Below are positions 12,046-24,398 of a stretch of DNA of 64,000 nt, in pieces (the first letter of the stretch is position 1; every line of letters starts with the position of its first letter). Under the pieces are notes generated by a model that was given only the letters and a program-made list of their open reading frames with translations, made no database searches and was not told where the DNA came from. The DNA is taken from contig OX638368.1 of NCBI GenBank assembly GCA_951812925.1, positions 155,978,492-156,042,491 of the forward strand, in the 5' to 3' direction. Position numbers and translations under genes: made by a program. Source of the stretch: Calliopum simillimum. Lineage: Eukaryota > Arthropoda > Insecta > Diptera > Lauxaniidae.

Positions 12046-12439
12046 TTACTAGTTTTTTTGGTGACTGCAAGTTTTCAAGCGAAATACATTTTTAACAATG
12101 CACATAACATTTTAAAAATTAACTTTAAAGTTTAAAAGTCTGATCTCCTGCAAAGCAAAAACATTAAACTTAAGCAGTATCCTCTTCACTGCAGAAATGA
12201 TTTCCGTCAAAATAATGTTTTATAATATGAAAACCTGTCAAATGGTAATTTTTGGTAAATTTTACCTGTTTTTCGTCCAAAAGGAGATGAACACCTTATT
12301 TATAGATGAAGAACCCAAACCCATTAGCAAATGTACGTATGTGTATAGGGGTTTGACATAAATATGTCGCGCCTCTTAACAGTTGATAACCTTTGAATCG
12401 CAACGGTTATGCAATCCCATGTATTGTCACTTTATACAT

Positions 12440-13150
12440 TTCACTATTTACCGTTTTTTCCCCCTTTATTAAAGTTAGTCACATTGGCTGTCGAAAGCCC
12501 TAAAACTCCAATAGGTTTGGACAGTCTAGCAACGACAGATCTCCTCAATTTTTTCTTTTTTGTATCGCGTCACACACACTTATTCACTTTTTCTTTAGCG
12601 CGTGTCCATTCATTTCCTTTCGATTGAACAAAAATCAAATAAATAAAAGACGATTCTCATCCTTCCGTCGTTAACGAAAATTTGCGCGCGTAAATACGTA
12701 AAATTCAATGGCGAAATACAAATTATTGATCAAATAACTGCAACGAAAGCAGTAGTAGCGGCGTCCGAAGCGTCAACTGCTGCCACTTGAAGTATAACAA
12801 CGAAAACAACAATTTCAATACTACAATGGTTTTACCAAAAAAAAAAAAAACTGGCAGGTAACACTGCCTCAATAGTAACAATAACAAAAACTACTGCATT
12901 CGTACAGTTAGAGCGAAACCGAACTACTAATGCATTGTGGAACTTTCAAAGACTTCAGCACCTCACCTTCCAGCAAGCTCAGGCTTAGAATCTTTAGTTT
13001 CACTACAACTACCACTATTTCTACTACCAATTTATATACTATTGGCCATAATGCAGCAATAAACCAAAAACAACAAATTTTATGCATATCGCCTACGCTC
13101 GTAGGCAGCAGCAGCAGCAGTGTAGCGAAAACACAATATTGATGGCAGCA
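12440..13150 (-). other. Single-copy-looking block; possible leader exon or regulatory DNA
   Basis: Less AT-rich than its surroundings, with CG-containing words, (CAG)n at about 13106-13121 and CAA-rich stretches typical of fly leaders. On the reverse strand a possible donor GTAAATAG lies at 12449-12442, matching the donor word of the 371-78 exon. It could be an upstream 5' exon of that leftward gene. I have no direct proof, and it could equally be an enhancer. Confidence 0.25.
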
Positions 13151-13574
13151 CTAGCATATGTCGACCCCATAGCCACGAAAACTCTAAACATGTCCTTATA
13201 ACCACACATTTCCTCATTTCATTCATCATGAAAATTCATATAACAACATACAACAATTTCATTAAGCAGCGAAAAATTCAAATTAACTTCATTTCCACCC
13301 TGCACATTTTATGTTCCTAATTTAAATACTTTAAATACGTTGTAAAAGGATACAAAAATTACACACTATGCATGTGGGAACTCATGTTTGTGTCGAATAT
13401 TAGAACAAAAACAATATAGTTATGTACATACATAGGTCTGTAGTTCGAAATGAATTTTATAATATTTGTACATTATTGATATGTTGTCAAACAGTTTACT
13501 AAGATCACTTGATGTCATGGCAGTTTTTTGGCGATTTAAAGAAACTATTCTTTTTACAGAATTTAGCTATAAGC

Positions 13575-13850
13575 TAATAATGCTAAACGCTCTGTTCGCC
13601 CGGAATCGGTAGTTGTTCCGGAAAACATCAAAGAAATCCAAAAAATAATTTTAGAAAACATTAAAACGAAATTGTGTGGTATGAGGTCCATGTTTAAAAT
13701 TGTACATGAAAGTTTGACCATGCGAACATAACTTTCAAAGTTGCTGCCGCGTTTGCTGTTTTTCCAAGACACATGTTGATGAAAACGATGATACTAATTA
13801 ATGGATTCCATTTCGAATTGCTTCCACAGTGCGCTTGGATAAGGTTTAAC
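13575..13850 (+). pseudogene. Mariner transposase fragment
   Basis: One forward frame reads ...SVVVPENIKEIQKIIL..., then KIVHESLTMRT, a stop, then LSKLLPRLL. This follows the order of the mariner transposase linker and second helix-turn-helix (PENI..., ILHE-LGMRK, WVPRLL). A following stretch with FELLPQ resembles the later catalytic-domain sequence after a deletion. There are internal stops and no intact start, so it is dead. Confidence 0.65.
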
Positions 13851-14439
13851 CCTTAAGGTTCATGCCCACCCAATTTGTTTCATTTTTTTTTTCTATGCGC
13901 CGAAGCAGAATGGACTAATTTAAGCTAAAAATTAAAATAATCCATGAAAGAAATTAAATGAGGTCGAAAGACGGAATCGCTGAAAACAAAAAACCCAAAA
14001 CAATCAATTTCGATATACGTATATTATCGGTGCTGAATCCGAATCCGCATCGGATTTGCTCTATTACGTATGGTTTTTGAGATATTCTAAACAAAAATTA
14101 GCTTTTTCATACTAAAATGCCCGCCAAAATCAAAGAATAGGAACTATTAGAACTATCCAAAATCCTTTTTAACCATATAAACCAATTCCACCAATACAAT
14201 TAATTAAAAGTTTTCTCAAAATCGTTAAGATAAAGCAAGAATTTTTTTCTTTGCAAAACATGTCAAAAAATTACGTTTTTCCTGTAAGTCCTCATGGGTA
14301 ATTAAGACCCCGCCCTCACCTAAAATTTTTTGTTAATCAAGGCCTCCTCTATCACCTTCTAGAAGCTTTGTAGCCTTAACGTTTACACCCCGTATGCATA
14401 TACTCGTATAATTTATGCCACATGCTATAGGAACGTGGT

Positions 14440-15390
14440 AAAAAATTCTTATATGATAAAAAATTTGATTTACAATAATCAGTTGAGAAGAATATTTTCT
14501 AGCAAGTCGTCAATATTTCCCCGCAGGTCTCCGAGAATAAAGTTTAGGCTGGAAAATGCTCCCTTTGCCAAAACCTGGGTTAATGGAACACCAAAAACAA
14601 TTTGAGATAATTCTTTGTTGGGTAGTCATTCCAAAAGTTCAAAACATCAACATTATTTGAAAGCCGCTTGTATTACACAGTGCAACACAAAAAATGCCCC
14701 TGGGGTCTCATATAGTTTTTCTGATAGGTTATGAAAAATAAAAATACACGTATTTCACCGAATATGTGTATCAGTGATTTTTTCCATTTTATGGCTCCTC
14801 AAAGCTTAAAATTCGCGTTTTATATAAAATTTTGAGATTTTATGAAAAAACCATCTTATTATGAAATGTTGCTCGTGTCCTTATCGTTAATTTAAGATAT
14901 AGCACTTGAAATTCCGCATGGTAGTTTTTGTTTTATAAGCAAAACTGTAAAAATTTTGCTATTTCAATATTATAAGACTTTGTGATAATTTTTTTTTTTT
15001 TTTATTTTCCGAAATATATGAAAAAAAAAAATACATTGAAATTGCTATAAAACAAAAACTACCATGCGGATTCTCAAGTGCTATATCTTAAATTAAATGA
15101 GCACCATTTCATAATAAGATGGTTTTTTCATAAAATCTCAAAATTTCATATAAAACGCGAATTTTGAGCTTTGAGGAGCCATAAAATGGAAAAAATCACT
15201 GATACACATATTTGGTGAAATACGTGTATTTTTATTTTTCATAACTTATCAGAAGAACTTTATGAGACCCCAGGGGCAAACATTTTTTTCCATTTTGTCG
15301 CACTGTGTTATCAAACGATTTGATTTTATCAATTAATGAAGTATTTTTGAATTTTGTCTCATTCATCTTTATTTCATATTTAGATTTTAA
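14440..15390 (-). pseudogene. hAT transposase C-terminal remnant, interrupted by element G
   Basis: Read leftward, the DNA matches the fragment at 62160-62498: a block for ETKF...IKSFD, then NNVDVLN-W, then 'tttttggtgttcca' (FGVP), then a degraded RSFSTLKF-like region and LGDLRGNID. Frameshifts and stops are frequent. Element G (14676-15307) lies inside it, duplicating TTA. The related copy at 36660-36780 lacks that insertion. Confidence 0.65.
14676..15307. mobile_element. Element G: CACAG-ended foldback
   Basis: 632 bp, CACAGTGCAA at the left and GTCGCACTGTG at the right, flanked by TTA on both sides. The arms pair over nearly their full length (for example 'tgcccctggggtctcata' against its inverse), with an A/T-rich loop near 14960-15030. 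No coding capacity. The 3-bp TWA duplication with CACAG ends suits a CMC (EnSpm/Chapaev-like) or PIF/Harbinger-type enzyme. Confidence 0.8.
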
Positions 15391-15710
15391 TGACCAGTGA
15401 CCAAAAACTTTTGATTGTTATAAGCCAGTGAGGTCGCTTTAATCAATTCCGCCCTCGGTACTTTGAAGATAAGTATTTACTAGTTTGTAGTTGCTTGCAC
15501 ACTACGATTTTAGATTTAAAACATGTATATTAGGGTGGGCCAAGTTGTATGGACAAAATTTTATCGAAATCGGAATTCCCCCAATGTGAAAGTTCATTCA
15601 ATTCTAAGGATAAATGCCAAAGGAACCATACCTTTTCATTCAACTATAGTTCGGCGCATTTTCGATTGAAAATTGTACCTTGCATTTATTATTTATTTTT
15701 ATACCCTACA

Positions 15711-16439
15711 CCCAGGGCATATTCACTTTGTCCTTCCGTTTGTAACGCAGAGAAGGAGGCGTGGCAGGTATGAAAAAGTATATAAAATCTTGTTCAGCGT
15801 TACCTCTTGAGTCAATATAGCCATGTCCGTCTGTCTGTCTGGCTGGATGTCTGTGCGTGGAAAGTCTTTGTTTGGGAAAACTAAGCAAGATAGTTCAATG
15901 AAATGCGGTACACTACCTCCGTCGTCAAAGTTAGCTCGAGAGATTGAAAATAAGCGTAATCAATAGTAAATACAAGTTCTGAGAAAAAACTAGGCGAATT
16001 CGGACCAGAGGGAGTTGAACCTCCCATATAAGCAAAATGTTCAAAATGTTATACTAAAAGAGTTATTTGAGATAATCCAACCAAATTTTACTAAAACACT
16101 AAAAACAGTAAATGCAGGCTTTGGCAAAAATGTAGGTGAATTCGAACAAGAGGGTGTGACACCTCCGATATAAGCAACAATTTCAAAACGCTATACTGAA
16201 ATCGTTTTTTGAGATAATCCAACTAAATTTCACTCAAACACTAAGTAAGGACTATTTCAAAATGCTGTAGTGCTAGCGTTGTTTGAGGAAATGCAACCAA
16301 ATTGCGCACATATATGTGGAATTGTTAGTGGAAGTTCTGAGCAAGGAGGCGTGGCACATCCCATACAAGTTAAATTTTTAAAATGCTGCAATGTATAATA
16401 TTTAATTTTTGGCCAGGCCAAAGGTGACACCCTTACTAG
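15711..16439 (+). mobile_element. DINE-1-like Helentron copy
   Basis: Starts at ATACCCTACACCCAGGG (a short 5' palindrome), carries 'tttgtaacgcagagaaggag' and 'tatagccatgtccgtctgtc', then 'cctcccatataagc' blocks. It ends with a perfect hairpin-type TTTGGCC/GGCCAAA a few bases before CTAG|T. These features match the Drosophila DINE-1/Helentron non-autonomous class. A deletion joins blocks near 16250. Confidence 0.8.
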
Positions 16440-16544
16440 TTATTTTACATTTTGAAAATTCTGATAGAGACAAAAGTAATGTCATGGTATTCTGTCAAAA
16501 ATTAATAAAATTAGCCTTTAATTAATAAAATTACTCTTTAAACC

Positions 16545-16740
16545 ATTATAAAAAGTGGGTCTGTTTTTGGTTCGGATCACACATTTCAGGAAAATTTCGG
16601 TTCGGTCAATGGTTCAGTTAATTTGTAGAAAAAAGCGATTTTCAGGTTCAAAACCGGTTCACGTCCGTTTTTTTTGGTATTTGGTATCGACCCTTGGTAC
16701 TTTAAAATGCTTACATCGATTTCAATCAAAAAATCTAAAA
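16545..16740 (-). mobile_element. hAT-like subterminal repeat region
   Basis: Contains scattered 'ggttcgg', 'aaccggttc' and 'ggttcagttaatttg' words that recur inverted at 61640-61800 beside a hAT transposase remnant. Probably the end of a related, deleted element. Confidence 0.4.
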
Positions 16741-18504
16741 ACTTAAAAAGTGGCATTATTGCATTTTGTTATAGAACTCCTCATATGCTTTACATATTAC
16801 CATACATATTTTACTAATTATATTTATAAATAAAACAGTAAGTAGTTGGATTAAAACTGCTGTCAATAGACATTTTGTTTCTATTTCTAGTTCATAAAAT
16901 AAACAAATGAAGCGCATTTAGTTTATAAATAATGCGTTATTTTGAGGCTTATTACACTGATAACGTTGGACAGTTTATTCCTTTGTATTGTATGAGTTTG
17001 CTAAACAAAAACAAAATAAGAAAAAATCAAAAATCAGTCAAGCGTAAAGTAACAGACTTCACCAAATGGACATGATATGTTAAGGACACGCGTTTACACC
17101 TGGCGTGGTAGCGGCGACGGCACACTCCATACAGCAGAAAGACCTTTGTGCACATGGCCCAATGCTGACGTATTATAGTGTTGATAGCAGTGATGCTGGT
17201 AGTGGTGGTAATTTTACGCACACACACACATTTATGCTATACTTCCCCAGTTCCAACTGCATATAATTTCATCAAAGACCAGCCACACCGTGTCGTGGGA
17301 GTTTACATTTTTACACGAGTTTCGTTAAAAAATCATTTTATTTGGATTATAAAGTTAGAGAATTTTCTCAATTACTCAAGAAAGTAATTGGAAATATTTT
17401 CCATGTTATTATGGCTTTGCTCAAAGTTTGATGCCAGTTAGATAAGCAAAAAGTTTTAATTGCTTTTAACGATTTTAAGTTTTTGTTTAACATTACAAGG
17501 AGAGATGTGAAAAAAATTTGAACTCCAAAAATTATATCTTTTTGAGTGGTGAGCTTGCAATGAAGATGCTTTATGTATGTGCTTAAGCAATTTTAGTATT
17601 TATATATGTAAGAACATTAAAAAGATGTATAAAATAATGAACAAAATCTCAAACACACCAATAGAGTAATTAAGATTTTTCATCTCAACCAAATTTGATT
17701 AAATTTTAAACTGACGCAGTTGTCAGTTTAGTAAATTTAAGCCATGTTGTGTTGGTGCACCTTTTAAGTTAAGATTGACGGCTTTTTCTCCAATAAAGTT
17801 ATCGATTTTTTGAGACTTTTTCATGTTTTTCAATAAAAACTGCTGAAGATGGACGGTAACCACTCGTAAGCGACAGTTCTTTATTTTTGACTTGTATCCT
17901 AGATTTTTTATTTTTTTATTTTTTGACGATAACTTTTAAAACACAGGGAAAATTTACAAATATTACTAAGGTTTTGAGCGAAAAATAAATTAACCCAGTT
18001 GGGCCCAATAGTCGTCGAAGACATTTCCGTTAACGACCATGTCATATACAATGTCTACATTCAGAACTTTAGGGACATGATAGATGACAAAGTCTTGTAA
18101 GATGTCTGGAATGAATTCAAAAATATATCAGAGTGCGGAGATTTTAATTTCTTAAATAAAAATTTGAAGTATTGTAAAAATTTGAAATTTATCATTAGAA
18201 GCATACATTTTTTTAATTTTTTATTAAAATTTATATTTTGTTATCTACACTATGCCCGTTGATGTTTTAATTGCAGATTTATCGGCGTCTTGTTTCAAAA
18301 TTTGGATTTTAGAAGCATCAGATCTGTTTCATGTCATCGAATCAAATCAGTTTGGAGGTAATGAACAAAATTCATTTGGACTCTGGAAGTATATATTAAA
18401 ATTACAAAGAGGGTTTATCGAGGTGTTAGGAAAACAAAGAAATCACATTTATTTTCGTTAGTTGTATCTTACATCGTAAACCCTCTTCGTCGTTTCAATA
18501 TGTA
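16741..18504. other. No gene recognised
   Basis: AT-rich with a (CA)n run at about 17219-17230. The part near 17740-17830 shares words with the interior of foldback I. I see no credible exon. Confidence 0.45.
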
Positions 18505-21075
18505 CATTAGAGTGATCCAAATTTTGTATGGAAAAACCAAAACTGGTAAAAAGTCAAGGTGCGCGCGACTTTTCTGAATTCTTGGATCCTGCTGATTACA
18601 AAAAGTGCTTTGGAACCAAAAAAAAAATTGCGTTTTGATATTCCGCAACGAGCTTGAAGGTACTTTTTTAGGAATTTTTTGAGTTTTTGAGTACTTTTTT
18701 AATTTAAACGCTTTATCTTTTTAACCAGATAAGGTATTTGCAAAAATCAAATTGCATTTTTATAAGAATATTTTGAGCCAAATTTTGCATCAATAATAAC
18801 ACAGGCCGACAAAATTTGATCAAAGTACATACCCAGAAACCGGACTATATATTTCCGTAGGTTTTCGATGCGCTGATTCCGAATCTGGTCGCAGAATTGC
18901 TCCATCACGTCAGGTTTTTGAGATATCCTAACCTAAAAGTGCCAAAAATGACGATTTTTCTCAATTTTGAGGTTAAATAGCTCTAAGGATTTTATTTTTC
19001 TTGGAAAACTATGAACGATATTTTAAAGTACTAGTCTTCCTCTTTCAAATGCCGTTGAGTTTGTTTGAATATCTTTTTTTTTCTCTGAGATATGGCATTT
19101 TGAAGAATGCATATAAGAGTGCATATAAGAATGCATATAAGTTTCCTCTACGGACTTTTAGATATAGGGAAATCCTCTTACATGCATTCTTCAAAATGCC
19201 ATATCTCAGAGAAAAACAAAAGATATTCAAACTAACTCAACGGCATTTGAAAGAGGAAGACTAGTATTTTAAGATGCCGTTCATAGTTTTCCTACAAAAA
19301 TCAAATCCTTAGAGCTATTTAACCTCAAAATTGAGAAAAATCGTCATTTTTGGCACTTTTAGGTTAGGATATCTCAAAAACCTGACGTGATGGAGCAATT
19401 CTGCGACCAGATTCGGAATCAGCGCATCGAAAACCTACGGAAATATATAATCTGGTTTCTGGGTATAATTTTTGTCGGCCTGTGTAATTAATCTACTTTT
19501 TCCCAATTTTTTTTAGCGGCACTTTAAAATTAAAAATTTGTTAATTTTTTTAGGTGTTTGCACATTCAAGAACCGATATTTTTCTTATTTTGATCTAGCA
19601 AATTTTTTTTTTTTTTATATTAATTTTTTAAGGCATTAATTTATCTATTAACCGACTCCAACATCTAAGCCAAAAGCTTCACTTTACTTACTAAAAACCG
19701 TAAAGTTTAATCAAATTTGGCCAAAAAAAAACTTTGACTTTTAAATTTTCATGGTGAAACAGAAACAACAATAGTCATTTACGATCTATATGTTCATCAA
19801 GATTCTAAATCCGGTCTTGTAATTGCTGTACCTTATACGGCTTTAGAGATATCCTAACCTAAAAATGCAAAAAACACCGTTTTTGCTATTTTTTAAGCTG
19901 TAATATCACGACATGGTAACTTTCAGCATGGTATTGAAGTTAAAATTGACAGCCTTTTTCTTCAAAACCCAGCTTAAATTGTATCGATATCTCTTTGTTT
20001 CTCTGAAATATCGTAAGTAGAAATAACAAAAAAAAGTGTTTTTTGCTACTTTTTTAACTTTTTAAGTTAGGATAACTCCGAGAATAAAAAATATATCGGT
20101 ATAATTTAAATTTTATTTTAAAGAAACAAACTGGCACTTTTAACCACTATACCATTTTTTGTGGCTGAAAGTAACCTTGACTTGTAATATCACTTTAAAT
20201 AGAGCAAAAAACGGTGTTTTTTATACTTTTATGTTAAAATAACTCCTTAACTGTACAAGATACAGCAATTTTGAGACTAAATTCAGAATCAGCAACAACA
20301 AATACATCGAAAATGGCTTTTTTAGTTTCTATTTGATTTATTTATTTTTCTAGTTTCCTTAGAAGATCTATGAAAACTGTCTGTTAACCTATTTAGCCAA
20401 AAATAACATGAAGTGCCAAGGTTTCCATATAGCGAAAATTGTTGTTTTATTCAGAAGATTAGGAACTAATGATTTTATAAGAAAAAAGTGGTACTTAACG
20501 TCATCCCATTAAGATATCTTATTTCAATGCCTTGAAAACATTAAAATGTATTTTTTTTTAAGTCCAATTAAATTATACTTTATTGTTTTTAGTGAGTATA
20601 AGTGTTATTAATAGCTTAGTTGTTGATATTATTTTAAAGATAAATTAATGCATAAAAATATAAGAATTTTCAAAAAAATTTGCTAGAGCAAAATAAGAAA
20701 AAAATCGGTTCTTGAATGTGCAAACACCTACAAAAATTAACAAATTTTGAAGCTTAAAGTACCGCAAAAAAAAATTGGGAAAGAGCAGATTAATTATTAT
20801 TAATGCAAAACTTGGCTCAAAATATTTTTATAAAAATGCAATGCAATTTTTGCAAATACCTTATCTGGTTAAAAAGATATAGCGTTTAAATTAAAAAAAG
20901 TACTCAAAAACTCAAAAATTCCTAAAAAAGTACCTTCAAGCTCCTTGCGGAATATCAAAACGCAATTTTTTTTTTGGTTCCAAAGCACTTTTTGTAATCA
21001 GCAGGATCCAAGGATTCAGAAAAGCCGCGCGCACCTTGACTTTTTAACACTTTCGGATTTTGGACCACTCTAATG
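18505..21075. mobile_element. Element I: 2.6-kb nested foldback
   Basis: CATTAGAGTGATCC at the left mirrors GGACCACTCTAATG at the right, and TA flanks both ends. Arms of about 440 bp (18505-18799 plus 19485-19640, against 20640-21075) pair well; inner segments around 19800-19930 and 20160-20330 also pair, so most of the element can fold on itself. Repeated phrases such as 'gatatcctaacctaaaa' suggest that it grew by duplication. No coding frame. Element H is inserted in its left arm. Confidence 0.75.
18800..19484. mobile_element. Element H: CACAGG-ended foldback inside I
   Basis: 685 bp, CACAGGCCGACAAAA to TTTTTGTCGGCCTGTG, flanked by TAA on each side. The right arm of I gives the empty version of the site (about 20795-20810 on the other strand), confirming the insertion and the 3-bp duplication. 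The arms pair almost end to end around a loop near 19120-19150 that has three 'tgcatataag' words. Confidence 0.82.
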
Positions 21076-21249
21076 TACATACTTACAGAGTACAAACATA
21101 CATGTGTTCATTTACCATGAAAAAATGAGGATTTTAGTCAGTATCTTTAAATGGATTTGATCCAATGACTTGAAACATGCCTGATACCTCAAAAATTTTA
21201 CACAAAATTGTTATTAATGAAAATATTTGGACACAGTCGCTGATGTTAT

Positions 21250-21405
21250 CGTTGACGAAAATATGTAGAATTTGTCGTCCTTAATGTCACCAATGAATAG
21301 ATATGAGAAATTGTCGCTCTTAATGTCATCAACGAAAATATGTAAGAATTGTCGCTCTGAATGTCATCAACGACAACGTAAGGGACACTGCCGCTCTTTT
21401 AGTCG
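21250..21405. repeat. About four 39-bp tandem units
   Basis: The phrase 'ttgtcgctcttaatgtcat' recurs at about 21272, 21311, 21349 and 21389, each with 'caacgaaaatatgta'-type filler. A short, diverged minisatellite. Confidence 0.65.
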
Positions 21406-21645
21406 TTGATGAAATATGGGACACTTGTATGGAAATTTCGCTAACGACTACCATACAAAAATACACATCAACACCAACGTCATCAGATGCGTCCACTAAA
21501 TTGACATAACTACAAATAAACAGTGGAAAGAAATGGATTATTTTGCACATGCAGAATAACCTTCCAAAATTTATTACAAAGAATGAGACTTATGGTAATA
21601 TATTAACTAGATTAGTCGCAGAAAATGAAATGTCGGTCTGATCAT

Positions 21646-22684
21646 TGAACAACCTTTGGCCTGGCTAAAAATTAAATACCCTACACTACAGCATTTTGCT
21701 TCTATGGTAGGTACAGCGCTAACTTGTCTGAAGTCACTTAGTTTTTGCTCAGAGCTTGGGCTGACTTTTCTGTCAGTATTTGTGAAATATTTGGTTGCAT
21801 AACCTTAAATAAAATTTTGCTTGTAAGGGCTAGTTTACATAGATATTCATAATCAAAATAATCATGATTTTTTTTTGTTTCATGATTAAAACTATATTTT
21901 GTTCACATTCATGTGATTTTGGATTACTAGTACTATTTCACTACTTTTTGAATGCTATTTATTTTAATACTTTTTGTATTATTTTTTCACGCGACAAATT
22001 TGTGTCAAGCTGTGAGTTAATTTTGTTTGGTCTCTCAAATTTTGTTGGTACTGATTCAAAGATTGCCATTAACCACTTATTTCATCCATCTCGTTGATTT
22101 CTTCACGAAAACTGTATTATTTTACTACCAAAAGGAACAAATTGTGAAACATTTTACAACACAACTCTTTTTTTGTGAAATATTTTACAACAAAACTCTG
22201 TTTGATTTCGTGAAGTGGCATCGTTTGCTCATTCATTTCATGATTCAAATAATCACCAAATATATGATTATTTTGATTATGAATGTCTATGTAAACTAGC
22301 CCTAAGGGAGGTGCCACTTCCTGTTGTCCGAATCAACCAAGTTTCTGATCATATTGAAACCTTAGCTTAAAGTGAAGGTATCACGCCCTCTTGTCCATAT
22401 TTAACTACTTAGTTTTTGCTTAGAGCGTGTAATTGCTGTCCCTAGCATTAATGTACAATTTGGTTGCGTTATCGCAAATACCTAATGCCCATAAAATTTT
22501 GCTTAAAATGCACACGTAACCGTTGATCGATTTCGAATCCCACCAGCTTAGTTTTACGACAGAGACAGTGTACAAAATTTCATCGAATTTCATCTTGCTC
22601 CCAAAAAATATTTAATCGATTTTTACGGACAGATATACAGCCAGCCAAATAAACGGACATGGCTATATCGACTCATAGTAGGGG
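21646..22684 (-). mobile_element. DINE-1-like copy (reverse), interrupted by MITE J
   Basis: Starts with the 3' hairpin motif TTTGGCCTGGC and reads backward through 'gaggtgccac' blocks to 'ggacatggctatatcgactc'. Terminal CTAG is not preserved and the 5' end is cut near 22684. MITE J splits it at 21837-22302. Confidence 0.7.
21837..22302. mobile_element. MITE J: PIF/Harbinger-like
   Basis: 466 bp, GGGCTAGTTTACATAGA at the left and its inverse TCTATGTAAACTAGCCC at the right, with about 40 bp of near-perfect terminal inverted repeat. TAA flanks both sides, and removing J plus one TAA restores the DINE-1-like order 'ttgcttgtaagggaggtgcc'. GGG ends and a TWA duplication fit PIF/Harbinger. Confidence 0.82.
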
Positions 22685-22801
22685 ATCCCACGATGCTAAA
22701 TGTGGCAAACCATTTAAAGTTTTTTTATCAAGATAGCTTTGAAAAACATTTCAAATACTATTTTGCATCTTTGAATTATTTATCAATTTATTTGCGAAGA
22801 A

Positions 22802-23320
22802 ATGGCTAGTGAAAAGGAAGTGCAAGAACAAATTATAAAAATATATTTAAATAACCCGCAAAATAATCTTAAAAGAATTGCAAAGGATGCTAAAGTTAGC
22901 CGACATACGGTATCCCGGGTAGTTAAAAATTTTTAGGCAAATCTTAACACCAATCGCAAGTAAGGAACGGGCAGAAAAAAAGTTGTGGTGACTGTATTAA
23001 GGCAAAAAAAAGTAGTTACCATACTGGAGAAAAATCCAAACATTTCAGTAAGAAAAACCGATCAGCTAGCGGATTGCTCCGAGTTATTTGTCCGAAGAGC
23101 GAAAGGGTAGGCTATGCTAAAAGCCTATAAAGAGTTCAGAAAGTGCCGATTCGGAATGCTCAAAAGAATTTTGAAGCAAAAACTAGTGTTGTCGCTGATA
23201 TGGTCGAGAATGCGGTACTAAAATATAAGCCAACAAAAGTCTATACGGACGTGATACAAAATGGAGGTGTTTTTGAGGTGCATGTACAAAAGTGGGGAAT
23301 TCTTCGAAATATTTAAAAAA
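22802..23320 (+). pseudogene. Tc1/mariner-superfamily transposase remnant
   Basis: The ATG at 22802 opens 44 codons (MASEKEVQEQIIKIYLNN..., then RIAKDAKVSRHTVSRVVKNF), a clear helix-turn-helix, before a TAG at 22934. The same frame continues with stops through GTGRKK, QKKVVTILEKNPNISVRKT, FVRRAKG and LKAYKEF, the usual order of the N-terminal DNA-binding half. A shifted frame then gives RNAQKNFEAKT. The catalytic domain is missing or unrecognisable. It is inactive; source clade not determined. Confidence 0.7.
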
Positions 23321-23410
23321 TTTGTTTTTCTTAAAATGTAAAAATTATGCTGAAATATGCTTCTTCATAATGCACTCTTCCATAAAAAACAAAATCTTTT
23401 TTAGTTTCTA

Positions 23411-23676
23411 ATATCGTCGGGTTAAAACTACAACTAGACATCTACATATATTGATGTTTTAAGTTAAGCGTACAAAAACGTGAAGAAAAAACGGTTCTAT
23501 GCCCCAGTCTAGTCGGTTTTCTGAAATGTAGTCCGCATCCAATTTTATATAAAGAATAAAAAGCAAAAAACTGCAAATTCCCACATAAAAAACGAATTTC
23601 AAAAAACTTTAAACGCTTTTTTCTCAAAACATTAAAAATGTAGATGTCTAGTTGTAGTTTTAACCCGACGATATAT
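23411..23676. mobile_element. MITE K
   Basis: About 265 bp with near-perfect terminal inverted repeats (ATATCGTCGGGTTAAAACTA and its inverse, continuing through 'caactagacatctacat'). The AT-rich flanks make the target duplication ambiguous. A one-ended relative lies at 62529-62665. Confidence 0.75.
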
Positions 23677-24398
23677 AAGTAAAAATAAAAGCGTGTAGCT
23701 AGGGGGGAGGGGGGCATGGGTGGGCAATGCCCACCCCACAAATCTTGTTGTCCACCCTGGAAAAATCAACACGGAAGCAAAGGGTCAATACCAACCTTGT
23801 AAAATTCTCGTTTTTTGAATATTCTCAAAATCGTCGTCGCTATTTCTGAGAACATGCATAATCTGTTAAGCATAATGCGTTATAACTGTGCTTTTCGAAC
23901 ACATATTTCAAGACATATCGAAGTCCGGATGAGATAGAACGATTGTTCTTACTTTTTATTTAGTTGCCTAGGTAAAAATTCATTTCATTAATAAAATGTC
24001 AAAAAAGGCAGGTTTGCACCTTTTATTCTACAAACTTTTTGTCTCCATTTTTTCTAAGTTAGAACAATTTGTGAACGAATAAAGTAAGTAGGTAAAGGAA
24101 AAAAATATGTTAACATTTGTGAAGTGTCGCATTGGATGATTTGAACTATCTGTAGTTAAGTACGAACTGATTCTGATAATATTATTTTTTCATTTAACAT
24201 CGACTTTAAGAAATTCTCTTTAGTAACGTTTTAATAACGCAACAATTTACTTTAAATTTTTGCTTTGGAAGTTATGACAAATAGCACTTACTTATACACA
24301 TAGGTCACGTGTAGTTTTCTCTGGGTAAGGTTTTGATTAACACTTTTTTTCTAGGTAAAATGAGAACAAATGTAAAGGTATAAAACAATTTTTTTTTT

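Larger units (their letters stand above)
10540..12052 (+). mobile_element. DINE-1-like 3' part, split by element D
   Basis: 10540-10937 carries the 'ggacaagaggg' and 'cctcccatac' blocks and the 3' end up to 'ggtaacacacTT'; 12046 resumes with 'TTACTAG'. Intact relatives at 16439 and 51865 read 'acacccTTACTAG' across this point, so the copy was whole before D inserted. Confidence 0.75.
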
